DNA from: Gnetum montanum
Lineage: Eukaryota; Streptophyta; Gnetopsida; Gnetales; Gnetaceae
Assembly (NCBI GenBank): GCA_015680685.1
Contig: MNCI01000106.1
Location: 8,891-72,890, forward strand
Direction of reading: 5' to 3'
DNA length: 64,000 nucleotides
Below, in pieces: positions 34,041 through 44,840 of this stretch. The translations under genes and the position numbers were made by a program. Numbering within the stretch: the stretch's first letter is position 1; each line of letters opens with the position of its first letter. The notes below the pieces were generated by a model that worked only from the letters and a program-made list of their open reading frames with translations, did not search any database and was not told the origin of the DNA.

Positions 34041-34900
34041 CAATTATGGGGGTATGATAAATCATTTTTTTTCATGATGCAATATCATATCTATGATAGC
34101 ATAGTTCATCCTACATCATCATTGATGTGATGTCTCAAGGTATGTGTAGCCCTATAAATACTAGCACTTGGGTGCATAATCAATAACTTTTCATTCCATT
34201 CATAGCAAAACTATTGTAGTTTGTTTTCATAGTTTTAGTGATAGAGTGAATGCTTGCAGTGTGGTGTTGAGTAATTGTATGGAATCTTTATTTAAGTAAA
34301 GTGTACTTGGGCACAGTTCATGATCAGAAATAAAGATCGAGATTACTTCTCATCATTTCAGCATCTAGTTAGTTTTCTTTTGTTTTGTTTACTTAGCCTA
34401 ATTTTCATGTTTACTTAGCTTAGCACTTTACTTTTTCATGCTTATTAGTAAAGAAGAATGAATACGACTAGTTTTGATTTCTAAGTGTAATCGTTTGGTA
34501 ATCCTAGTAGTGTTATTGCTTGGTTCACCCAGTAGCATAATGCTTAGTAACCCAATAATGGTTACATGAGCCCAAGGCTTGTATGATAAATCGAGACCAA
34601 ATATCCATTACATAAGGATAGAATAGATTTCTATTTTTGAGTTAGACTTAGACTTAAGTCTCATTCTCAATCATGTTTACCACTAGGAATTATTCAAGTC
34701 CTACAACATTAGTTATCATATGCCTTACTGTGAGTTAAACCATACATTGAGACTTCACTAACCCAAGGTGAGAGGACAACGATCATGCACTTAATATCAA
34801 CCCTTAGCACAATTACATTGTCTCATCCACAACTTATGATTTGGTCATTGGCAAAAACTTGTGACTTATATGGTGGAGTGTTGGGATGCTCCGTTGTTCA
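34041..34900 (+). repeat. Polypurine tract and 3' LTR of element D (LTR 34055-34900)
   Basis: TTATGGGGGTA precedes TGATAAATCA. TATAAATA is at 34153-34160, with ATGATG-type units above. Three copies of a GGTAATCCTAGTAG / GTAACCCAATAATG unit lie at 34495-34560. The right end is decayed (TTGTTCA in place of CACTCATCA), so 34900 is approximate. Confidence 0.85.
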
Positions 34901-34904
34901 TTAG

Positions 34905-35410
34905 AATCCATTAACATCAACACCTTTCTTAGAAGATAATTTTGGAATTTCTGTAGAAACATCAACAAGGGATAACTCAAGAACACCATAGTTATCTTGC
35001 ATAGTTAGGGGAGCCTCTTGATTAAAAAGGTCATTGAAGAAATTTTGAATACTAGATAAGGAAATATTCCAACCATGTTATTGTTTGTCTTAGAATAAAT
35101 TCCAAAAGCTCTTTGGATTTGAGTGGAGCTCATAAATCATTCTTTCTTGCTTTTCTTTAATGAACTTTCTTTTTTAAAAAATAAGTTTTCTATAATTATT
35201 TAGTATTGAAACATCAAAATGTGAAGCTATAACATTTTTATGAGTTATCAAATAGTCCACATCAAACTAAGGTTTTTTGCAAGCAAACCTCTTCTTAATT
35301 TGCACCTAAGTAGTAGATAAAAGAACATTAGTCACATCTACCTCATTATCATTGTTGGCTAACATATTAGCCACTCTTATTTGAAAATCTTGATAAAGAA
35401 TATTAAGGAA
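34905..35410 (-). pseudogene. LINE (L1-type) remnant, region before the reverse transcriptase
   Basis: Reading the minus strand from about 35400 gives a frame with a few stops: RVANMLANNDNEVDVTNVLL, then KEKQERMIYELHSNPKSFWN and NISLSSIQNFFNDLFNQEAP. The pattern of a basic helix, NPKSFW and a following FFNDLF stretch resembles the linker between endonuclease and reverse transcriptase in plant LINEs. No reverse transcriptase core is seen. It may be the older target into which D or its neighbours inserted. Confidence 0.5.
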
Positions 35411-36515
35411 CTCTAATACATATAATCAAATTAACTTCATTCCCTACCAAAATCAAGTTTATAACTTATTATAATGCTTAGAAAAGTTATAAATTATGGT
35501 ACACATCAAAAATAGAAAAAATAAAAAAAAAATGTAAACTTGTTAGAAGGGGTGGAATCAATGATTTAAATTAGCAAGCAAGATAATAAATACACTATAC
35601 AAGGTTAAAATTTTTAGTTCATTTAAAAGTTATGTTATGGAGTCCAACTACTATATGTAGCCCTTGAACATATAGCCAACAAAAAACATTCATGGAACTT
35701 TATAACTCAACATTACTCACTAAAATCAAGCCCATATCTTGGTGTTCCAAATCAAGACTCTTACCACCCATGCATTTTAAGATTTAATACATTAATATGT
35801 TAAACATTTTTTAAGATATGTGTTTTATACAACATGTTTTCTTTTTCCAATGAATTTATTTGAAGGGTAAAATGCCCTTTGAAAATAATGAATAATAATT
35901 TTTTTAAAAAAATAGAATACATTAAATCATTCATACAGAACGGAGATTCTTAAGGGAGACCTCAATGGTTTTAGAGATATTTGTTTTAAAGGTTTTCATC
36001 CATATAAATAATCCTCAAAATTCCCCCTGGATAAAAAAAAAGTATTACCCTTATTTAAAAGTACATTGACTTCTTATCTTTGTAATTAAAAAAAAACACC
36101 TCTCCCAAAAAAATGAAATAAAATGCAATAAAAACCAAAAGTTTTTCAACTTCAATCCACACATTCTGAGTTACCTTAAGATTATTAAATAAGGATAGAA
36201 ATGTTGTGTCACATCTAGATTTCTGTAAATGTGAGGGTGATCAATAATGCCTCAACACATGTGCATGCTCACCCATTGTTCAATTCCTCTTTAGCACTTG
36301 CTTCAACAAGAGCTTAGCCCAAGCTTAGGAATCTATGGCGTTTCCTACAACTTCAGGTCTCAGTCACATGTTATAGTTTTTGGATCATGGCATGGCTAAT
36401 ATTTAAAGTCAAATGGCCATGATCTATGTTATTTATCACATGCATTATTTTTTACTATGGCATGGATTTTAATTTTAAGTGATGTGATATTCACATTAAC
36501 CCTGACAAACCTGTG
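35411..36515. other. AT-rich intergenic sequence
   Basis: I see no gene, LTR end or repeat array. Poly-A and poly-T runs occur at 35510-35535, 35895-35915 and 36030-36125. The last 5 bases before element C (CATAG, 36516-36520) are its duplication. Confidence 0.5.
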
Positions 36516-36520
36516 CATAG

Positions 36521-37383
36521 TGATGAATCGTGATTCATTAGGCTGTGATATCGGACCCCCGATATAGGATCCACGATATCAGGTATGCAATATCATAGCC
36601 CAAATAATGATATCGGATACACGATATCCATAGTCCTATGTGAGCTTATAAATACACATGTAGGCACACGAGAGGAGTCAGCCTTTTAAGTTTGGAAATA
36701 GTTAGTTTTTCAATTAGTTTTAGAAGTTAGTTCATTTCTTAGTTCCTCTCAACCCTTTCTTCGAGTGCATGCCCATAGTGTGATGATTGTAATTGTACGA
36801 CATCCTTTATTTGAGTGTGACGTACTTGGACATGCACATGACCGGAAATAAAGATCGAGATTACTTCATCATTGTAGCATTCACTTAGTTTAATTATGTA
36901 ATTTTAATTGTTATTAAATGTGGAATGAATATGACTTAATCTCGAGCATCTATGTGTGACTACTTGGTATCCTAGTAGCGTACTTGGGCCATGTGCTTGG
37001 TAATCCTAGTGGTAGTCGTGCATGAGGTCTGAGATCTGTACGAATGATTAAGGAATGGATGCTCATTGCACTTAGGGTAGCTTAGACTCTCTCTCCCTAT
37101 CTCCTCTTAGTATAGCTCTCTCTCTCCCTTTTCCTCCTAGCTTAGCTAAGATTATTTTCCATCGCCTCCAAGAGTAGCATTAGTTTAGGAACACATCATA
37201 CACCTCACTTTGGACTAAACCATATGTGACAAAGAAAATACTAGTCTAGGTGGGAAGACAGTGAACTACAATCAGCGAGTAACTATCTAGATACCACAAC
37301 TAGCCNNNNNNNNNNNNNNNNNNNNNNNNNNNNNNAAGTTACACTAGGCCGCGATATCGCGTCTTCTCCTGCGATATCGCGNA
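36521..37383 (+). repeat. 5' LTR of element C, its end disturbed by an assembly gap
   Basis: It starts TGATGAATCGTGATTCATTA, with the inverted repeat TGAATC-GT-GATTCA. GATATC units repeat at 36547-36630; TATAAATA is at 36647-36654. It matches the 3' LTR up to 37305, then a 30-N gap and foreign sequence (37336-37381) replace the expected last 77 or so bases. Confidence 0.88.
37306..37335. other. Assembly gap (30 N)
   Basis: Undetermined bases. The following 37336-37381 does not match the end of C's own 3' LTR. It matches the reverse complement of LTR X at 189-240 (GCGATATCGCGTCTTCTCCT), which suggests a repeat-driven misjoin. A further single N is at 37382. Confidence 0.95.
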
Positions 37384-37406
37384 TTGGCATCGTTTCCAGG
37401 AACAAC
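37384..37406 (+). other. Primer-binding site of element C (degenerate)
   Basis: TTGGCATCGTTTCCAGGAAC lines up with the clearer site of element G (47446) and with the tRNA-Asp-type TGGCGCCGTTGCCGGGG. Confidence 0.6.
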
Positions 37407-37521
37407 ACTGGTTATCTAGACTAGTTATATCATACAAGATTGCTGTAACAAGTATTAACGATATATCCTTTCGAAAAGAAATTAAATTAAATTTAATTAA
37501 ATCACACAAAAATTTATAATA

Positions 37522-38250
37522 ATGTCTCTCTCACAAGATTATGAAAACGTAATAACTAGTAAGGCAATTCATTAGAGAACCAATGAATTATATAATGATG
37601 AAGATGAAGTTTGGAGTACTCAATCTGATGTAGGGGTTTCCTATGAACATAAACAAAGACAACATCATCACAACTCACGAATGCATAATGTATTGAGTGA
37701 TGATCAACCACCTTGGGTACCTTACACTTCTCCTCAATTTCAACATTCTCATCCTGCACCTCCTTCTACATCACCACCAACTGTGCCAGAAGGGTTTGCA
37801 CCACAGTAGCAACCCACGAATATTGCTTGTGCTTCTACTAACAATAGCAGTGGGAACTCTTCTCAACATCGAAACACCCCTTTTTCGGCATGACCAAAAG
37901 AAGGAACAACACAATTCTGAGCCCATTGCATCCTCCAACTCAGCACAAGTTCAACATTGTGATGCATATTCCTCTCTGAACCAAACACCTCATGTTACCT
38001 TATCAGGGCCACCACTCAATACTCCAACAACTAGGCGGCCTAATGAATATAGTCACATGGGGAGACATGTTGATCCTTGCATACCATCTTACGGTCATGG
38101 GTGCCATAGTGGGTCAACCACTCATCAATTAACTACATCTTATAAATTACCCCACTATGCTTACTATAATCAAGTGTGTGAACCCCACTCGGGGTACGTT
38201 CCAACCACCACATCAAAAGACACCTAGTGGTTTAGATATGACCAGATCCC
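37522..38250 (+). pseudogene. Shortened gag remnant of element C
   Basis: It begins ATGTCTCTCTCACAA, the same start as gag of G (47571). About 50 N-terminal codons are followed by a Pro/Gln/His-rich stretch like the gag tail of B (2130-2250), so the Gag core is already missing. From about 38250 the sequence runs into the end of the pol region. The deletion removed the capsid core and all enzymes. Confidence 0.7.
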
Positions 38251-39725
38251 AATACGTCCAACATGCAAGGATCCCAACTTTTCATTTATTAATCCTCGCC
38301 ATACTCAACTGTTTAGTTATGGGGGATATCCCCCATTCTAATGACAAGCAGGATTAATAAATATTTTTCATTTTATTTAATTTTGAAATTTTTGTTTTTT
38401 AGTTTTTCACTTTTCAACTTATTATTTGATCTTTTTACCTTTTTTTGTCTTTTTATCTTTTTACCTTTTTATAAGTAATCTCATCTAGGAATAAAACACT
38501 CATGTGAACCGTTGGTTGAGGTGTTGTTCTATGCTATCAAGTCTCCGGTGACTAATTATTTGAACAGCGAGCCACAACATCCATCCACCCATTCTATTAA
38601 TAAGAGGTTCTACCCTAGGTACAATGATATTCCTAATCATTAAAACTTAAAGTAACCTTGTGCTCATTGTACCCAGAGTGAAGAAGGATGGACCAAGAGA
38701 GAATGACCTGGGTGTGACATCAAGGGGACTTGTGGATTCTCTTTGGTGACATCTGTAGGAGTTATCATGCAGCTTGGTTGTACTAAGGTCCTCGTGGATC
38801 TAACGAAAAATGGGAGTAAGAGTAATTAAAAGGCACTCAACGAGAAAAATTATAATAATAATGCTATTCTAGGGGGTTCCACTGGAAAGACATACACCCA
38901 TGCCTAAAGGTTGGTGACTTCTCTGGATTAAGCAATACATCAAAAAAATAAAAAAGAAAGAAAGAGAAAAGTGAGTTCCATAACACAAAATCACTCCTCC
39001 CTTGAATGAAATGCCAAGTGATCGTATGCTTTGCTGTCATGGTGCTCTTATGGTTGTCCATCATTGGATAAAGCAATGCGATGTCACTGTTTAGAGGAAT
39101 GGACTTGGTCCTGATTTTGGAGTGACCGACTAATGACACAATAATCATGCCTTACATATAGGATTCATTGTGCCGTGAGTCAGTTACCTCATGTCCCAAT
39201 CTCTGCAATCTCTTCTATGATCTGCCTCACCTCGCTGTTCGTGTAATTGTGACTCATGACTTGGGTAGCATAGGATTCATACCTCATCATGATGATATCT
39301 ACATGTGTGTGTTTTGTGAGATCAGTGTGGATTACATTTAACCCTTCTAGTGCCTACGGACATTTTAAGGTGTGGTTACACAAGGGCATTATAGACTGGA
39401 ACCTGCTTTGGGGAGGATCCACTTGCGTAACCCTTGTAATTTGCACTTGTAACACATCTCCTGCACATCATCTAATACCCTCCAAGTATTACCAACATTC
39501 TTCTTTCCCTTATCATCCTTCTGGTTCAAACATTCCTATGAGCTAACACATGTCCTTTTTCCTCATACTCATCATAACTTTCATTGTCAGCTTTTACACC
39601 ATTATATTTTTTGTGCCTTCAGGACTAGTTTATATTACCTTGGATCCTTTACATTGACCTAAAAGTCCTTAGTTTATACCTTGGCGTTTCAAAAATTTAT
39701 AGATTTTTCCAAGTACCCTATTTTT
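38251..39725 (+). other. Non-coding spacer of element C
   Basis: It opens with TTAGTTATGGGGGATATCC, containing the perfect 14-bp palindrome GGGGGATATCCCCC (38321-38334). Blocks at 38860-39010 and 39355-39430 are shared with D. T-rich at 38360-38470. No coding region. Confidence 0.7.
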
Positions 39726-39727
39726 GA

Positions 39728-39810
39728 TAGGACCTGATATCGGGTCGGCCGTGATATCGGGTCCCCGCTAGTGGGTACGCGATATTGCGTCCTTAAAATC
39801 TATATATATG
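39728..39810 (+). promoter_or_regulatory. Internal promoter block of element C
   Basis: Units GATATCGGGTCGGCCGT, GATATCGGGTCCCC and GATATTGCGTCC are followed by TATATATA at 39801-39808. C's LTRs carry the same GATATCGGACCC / GATATCGGGTAC units above their TATA box. The GATATC core is not used in the equivalent blocks of B, D or E. Confidence 0.65.
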
Positions 39811-40311
39811 GATGGACCTCCCCTACGAACGTCAACATCATTTGCAACTATTCACGTGGGGAGAGTTTTTTCAAATTTTCTTCTACAACTTATGATTATG
39901 CATCTCTTGTTCCAATAACCATAACTCGCTTGCTAGCGCTCTAATTTTCATTCTATCTAAACCTACTTGAACTCGGAGTGTTCAGCTTAGTTATGGGGGA
40001 GGGGTACATGCTGAATTGTGTATAAATTTTTTGAAATTCGTCATCACCCAGAGGACATTATCAAGGGTAATTAGTTATAAAATAATAAACATGTGCCAAA
40101 AAATTTCATCTCCTTATCTATACCAGGAAATTAAACTTTGAAGCCACCTAAGAAAAATTGACCAAATGTTAAAACCTTTTGGGGACATTTCCATAAAAAT
40201 TCCTAACTTTCAAATCACACGGAGTAAGAATAAATTCATTAAGGTAAGAAGTAAGGTATAACTTAACTTTGGTAAGAAACCTTACTAATGATTGGCCCTA
40301 TGTGATTGTAG

Positions 40312-43112
40312 ATGGCCCCAAAGTGTGGACAACAAGAAGGTCCCTCTCAAGGTGCATCTAAGGGACCTAGGAGAGGTAGAGGACAAGCATCTACCTAATA
40401 ACATACAAAGTAGGAGGCACAATCCTTCAGTATCCATCAAAAGACTCTTGTTGCTGTATAATCAGAACAGGTAGAAGGTGGAGCTGTTGCAGTGTATGAA
40501 CAAGGACAACACCTCACGTTGTCCCCAGAGTGTGTTCAGGCCATCTGTGAAAGGTCCACATCAGTTGTAGTAATCATAGAATTGAACTTCAGACCCTTCA
40601 CAGAATTCGCTCCTGAGGCTGTTAGGGACCAACTCAAAGGTCCCCACTATGGCCTATCCTCTCCAAAAGTGATGCCTGGTACTTAGGAGAAATGTACCAA
40701 TTTTGGCACAATAAAGAAGAAGGCACCACGATTGACATTGGTGGTGTGTCTATTGATTTTTCTACCAAGGCCATTTTGGAAGTGTTAAACCTTCTGAATA
40801 TGAGGCCAAAAGTTGCTCACCTATCCACTCATTCCAATGCAGATGCACGAAAAGTTTGGTTGGACATGGCGTATGGTAAGGAAGATAAGATATATGGAGA
40901 ATTGATGTTGGAAGAGATAATCTACTTCAAGATTGGTACTTATCACATCTTCCCCACAAAAGGATTAAATAGGATTTCAACATATGTGGCAAGAGGAAGT
41001 GCGATATTGATTGGAAAGGTTAATGCTAACCTGCCTCATCTATATCTCATGGAGATCTTAAGGTAGTTTGAAGAACGCAAGACAAGGAAGTTCGCATTGC
41101 CCTTCCCTTGTCTCATTAGGAAGTTGTGCAAGTGTGTTGGAATTTTGGGGTACACCAATGACATCCCCAGAAGAGCCCAAAATGCTTCATTTGCTGAACT
41201 ACTGAAGCCACCAACCCCAAGAAAAAATGCTAGTGAGACACTAAAGCTAGAGCTAGAGCAAGAGCACGAACAAATGGTGGGACCCAATGCAACTCAAATT
41301 GCAGGGCCTAGCTAACTCCCAAGCTCAAGGCCCAGTCAACAATAAGAAGTGGGGCCCATCATAAGCTAGCGAGACCAATTGCCACCACCGTAGGACTATC
41401 GACCATCGATGAACCATCTCAGGGCCATCGCTAAGATGGTTAGTTGGAGGAGTCGTGATGATGCTAATCTCTTTTGCATCATCGACGATACTGTACCTTC
41501 CACTGTCTCTATAGATCATGCATGGAGTGAGGTGTCCATCCAGACAAGAGGAGGGGAGATTGATTAATCACAACAGATTTCAGGGAATGTTGCATCCTTT
41601 TAGGTGTAACTCGAGACTAGTGAAGGGGCCATAGTGGTGATCATGCAGCACCAGGATGCAGCAGGAGCCACAGAAGTGGTCGTAGACCACATCAAAGAAT
41701 CCTTCAATGTTCCTGTTGTGCCACCGGTAGACTTCACAGGAACATGTGATGCTCAAACATTGGCTGGTCCCTCGATGACTCTTGCGGAGCATGAGGATGT
41801 ACTTGATTTTTTGTTGCAAATAGAACAAGTGATGACGTCCTTGTTCGACATTTCACAAGATGTCACGGCAGCACAATCATACCTCATCTCTACTAAAGGA
41901 AAGTTGGTCATGGCAGAGATCAAGGCTGAGCATGCAAAAGCGGAGACAACAAAACTCCAAGAGAGGTTCGTAACCCTGTAAGCTGCATAGCGGAACCCCT
42001 CTCAATTCGTTCCCGTAGACCAGCTGGACATCTTTAGAACCGAGCAACTCAACAAATTGTTGGTAGAAAATAAGAGTGTGGTGGAGGAGAAAGAGAAGGT
42101 TAACTGGGATGCCTCCAAGGCACAAGCGCAAACCTACGCGCATGGCAAGGCACTCAGAGCCTTATAAGAGGAGACTAAACAACTCATTGTTGACAATCTT
42201 TGATTGACTGCTGTGGAAAAATAGAAGAATGTTCTCAAAGAAAACTTTCAACAGCTACGAGAACAACTGGTCAAGGTCAATCAAGATATGAACCATTTGG
42301 CTAGAGAAAATTGAACCCTCTCAATGGAGGAGATACATGCAATTCGTCAGAAGAAGACTATCGAAATAAGCGTGTGGCAAAATGAGGCCAAGCTGCATGA
42401 AAAGTTAAAGGAGCATTTTTTAGACTAGGTGGGAATGTACAAGCAAGTCATCGAAAAGGAGATCCATATGGCCAAGGCCCACATCAATGCTTTTAGTTCT
42501 CAACACATTGATTGGTGGGCCATATTGGACACATATGCATTTGTCCACTAGGCAGAACTTAAAAGCTGGGACCTGCAGATTCAAGATCTCACAGAGTACA
42601 TGGAGTTGGCAAACTTGCGGTATGACAATCTAGCCATGTTGATAGCAAGGTGCCTGAGGATAGAGCTCAAGGGGCAAGTAGTAGCCACCTATGCCAAATA
42701 TGAAGCAGAATTTGCAGAGCACAAGAAAACATTGCAGAAGCTGGAAGTTGCAAATTCTGAACTAGAGGTGGTTAAAGCAAGCTATCAAGGACAAAAAGAC
42801 ATTGCAGTGGACTTGGCTTGACGGCTTACCAATATCCAAGAGTACAAGGACAAAGCCAGAGCCTATGAGGAGGAACGACGATTGTTTGCGGCCTGATACG
42901 TCAAAGCAAACAAAATGTTTTCGCAACTACCATGCCCATGGGAGGTGCTGACTCCATCAAACATTTGAGCATCAACATGGACAACACAGGATCCCCGAAC
43001 AGAAGAGGAAAAGCTCTAGGAACTACTTCAACATCATCAAATTCCAAAACTTGGAGCACAAGATAAAGGGAAGCAACCCATGGAGGAGCCATTGCCACTT
43101 GGAATCACATGA
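40312..43112 (+). pseudogene. Extra ORF of element C (coiled-coil protein), nearly full length
   Basis: It starts at ATGGCCCCAAAG directly after GATTGTAG. Parts: a basic N-terminus; a globular domain with IIELNFRPFTEFAPEAVRDQ near 40570-40635 and LPFPCLIRKLCKCVGILGYT near 41098-41157; a domain containing MQHQDAAGATEVVVDHIKES at 41643-41702; a coiled coil at about 41860-42900; and a C-terminal LPCPW...DPRTEEEKL block near 42935-43015, ending at TGA 43110-43112. The open runs are longer than in D (124, 115 and 73 codons) and stops are few, mostly TAG. This gene is kept although pol was deleted. Confidence 0.82.
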
Positions 43113-43289
43113 GTTCTACAAAATTTTGTAATTTTGTGATTTTGCATTTCTTGTATTGTGTCCCAATTTTGTTCTATTAAGGTTTCCACTGTGGCATGAA
43201 TAAATTCCCTGTTAGTCAATAATCCCATACCTATCCACTGTGTAATCAATGGGGCTTGTTCACATTTTGACTTGAGGACGAGTTTTCAT

Positions 43290-44169
43290 TCAGTCGTGGG
43301 GGTATGATGAATCGTGATTCATTAGGCTGTAATATCGGACCCTCGATATTGGATCCACGATATCGGGTACACGATATCATAGCCCAAATAACGATATTGA
43401 ATACACGATATCGTGACTCCTATGTGAGCCTATAAATACACATGTAGGCACACTAGAGAAGTCAGTCTTTTAAGTTTGGAAATAGTTATTTTTTCAGTTG
43501 GTTTTAGAAGTTAGTTCATTTCTTAGTTCTTCTCAACCATTTCTCCCAGTGCATGCCTACAGTGTGATGATTGTAATTGTACGGCATCCTTTATTCGAGT
43601 GTGACGTACTTGGACACGCACATGACCAGAAATAAAGATCGAGATTACTTCATCATCGCTGCATTCACTTAGTTTAATTACTTAATTTTAATTGTTGTTA
43701 AATGTGGAATGAGTATGACTTAATCTCGAGCATCTATGTGTGACTACTTAGTATCCCAGTAGCGTACTTGGGCCATGCACTTGGTAATCCTAGTGGTAGT
43801 CGTGCACGAGGTTCGAGATGTGTACGAATGATTAAGGAACGGATGCTCATCGCACTTTGGCTAGCTTAGACTCTCTCTCCCTATCTCCTCTTAGTATAGC
43901 TCTCTCTCTCCCTTTTCCTCTTAGCTTAGCTAAGATTATTTTCCATTGCCTCCAGGAGTAGCATTAGTTTAGGAACACATCATGCACCTCACTCTGGACT
44001 GAACCATACGTGACAAAGCAAATACTAGTCTAGGTGGGAAGACAACAAACTGTGATCAACGAGTAACTATCTAGATACCACAACTAGCCCGTCTGCGAAG
44101 TTTGATTGGATTGTGCGTGAAACACTTGTATTCGTATGGTTGAGTGTAGGGGTACCTTGCCACTCATCA
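43290..44169 (+). repeat. Polypurine tract and 3' LTR of element C (LTR 43305-44169, 865 bp)
   Basis: GTCGTGGGGGTA precedes TGATGAATCG. GATATC units lie at 43330-43412 and TATAAATA at 43431-43438. TCTCTCTCCC repeats lie near 43872-43915. It ends CACTCATCA, then CATAG. Confidence 0.93.
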
Positions 44170-44174
44170 CATAG

Positions 44175-44715
44175 TTGCACCCATCTAAAAACCATGCACA
44201 ACTAAAATTAATTGTCAAAAACCATAGCTTTGAAAAAACAAACAACTATAAATTATGGATCAATTTGAAAGTGTAGGGCCTAGCTAATCAAAATGCTCAT
44301 GGTTAACCATTCCAAACCAAAAACCGACCCTCACACACCTTTTTCTTGCTTCACACAACCTTTTGCACGTCATGGATCAGTATCGTATTCCGTTGCCATA
44401 ATTGCATTGTCGCACTATTTTTGTTTTCTTTTTCAATTTTTTATAGTAAGCGGACCTTCTTTGCCGTGCAGTAATGATAAAATAAGACTATGATTACGCA
44501 AAAGCAAGTGGACAAGACACGGGGAACCAAAATAATGTGATGCGGAGGCCGGTACCGAGACATGGGAAAATTGGAAACTCGGTCAAAATAAGTGAGCACT
44601 CCATGATCAAGATTCTACGTGGGCCCCCCCACTTGGAACATTTGCTCCAAACCGCTCGTCAGGTCTGCGACCGGGACCACCAGCGGAGACCGGAGGCGAA
44701 GCGAGTTTGCAGGCC
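44175..44715. promoter_or_regulatory. Upstream region of the metallothionein gene
   Basis: Single-copy-looking sequence between element C and the gene. It turns GC-richer from about 44530 and holds a TACGTGG element at 44616-44622 and GCACGTCA near 44363, cores bound by plant bZIP factors. No metal-response element is claimed. Confidence 0.45.
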
Positions 44716-44724
44716 TTGGCGGCC

Positions 44725-44731
44725 TATAAAT
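44725..44731 (+). promoter_or_regulatory. TATA box of the metallothionein gene
   Basis: TATAAAT lies in a GC-rich setting, 110 bp before the start codon. Transcription would begin near 44755, giving a leader of about 85 nt. Confidence 0.7.
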
Positions 44732-44840
44732 TGCCTGCAAAGCCTCCCTCGCATTTCCATCCATCGCAGGCGTTGCATCAGCTTCGGATTTTAGCTTCAT
44801 CAAATCTTTAACTTTTGCTTCATTTTCTTGTTCTGCAAAA

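Larger units (their letters stand above)
24609..34900 (+). mobile_element. Element D: old Athila-like retrotransposon, from gag C-terminus to 3' LTR
   Basis: This is the outermost and most decayed of the nested set. Gag is entered at 24609 in the segment that in B lies near 1760 (a CTTGCAAGAGTCT match). Protease, RT, RNase H, integrase, spacer, internal promoter block, extra ORF, polypurine tract and 3' LTR follow in the usual order. It is more AT-rich than B, C or E and has more stops. Confidence 0.88.
36521..44169 (+). mobile_element. Element C: pol-deleted Athila-like element with intact ends
   Basis: The LTRs (from 36521, and 43305-44169) are flanked by a perfect 5-bp duplication CATAG at 36516-36520 and 44170-44174. 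Inside are a decayed tRNA-Asp primer site, a shortened gag, the spacer, the internal promoter block and a full-length extra ORF. Protease, RT, RNase H and integrase are gone: gag remnants pass directly into the pol-end G-rich tract at 38310-38334. The LTRs look in the mid-90s percent identical by eye, so insertion is not very recent. Confidence 0.92.
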
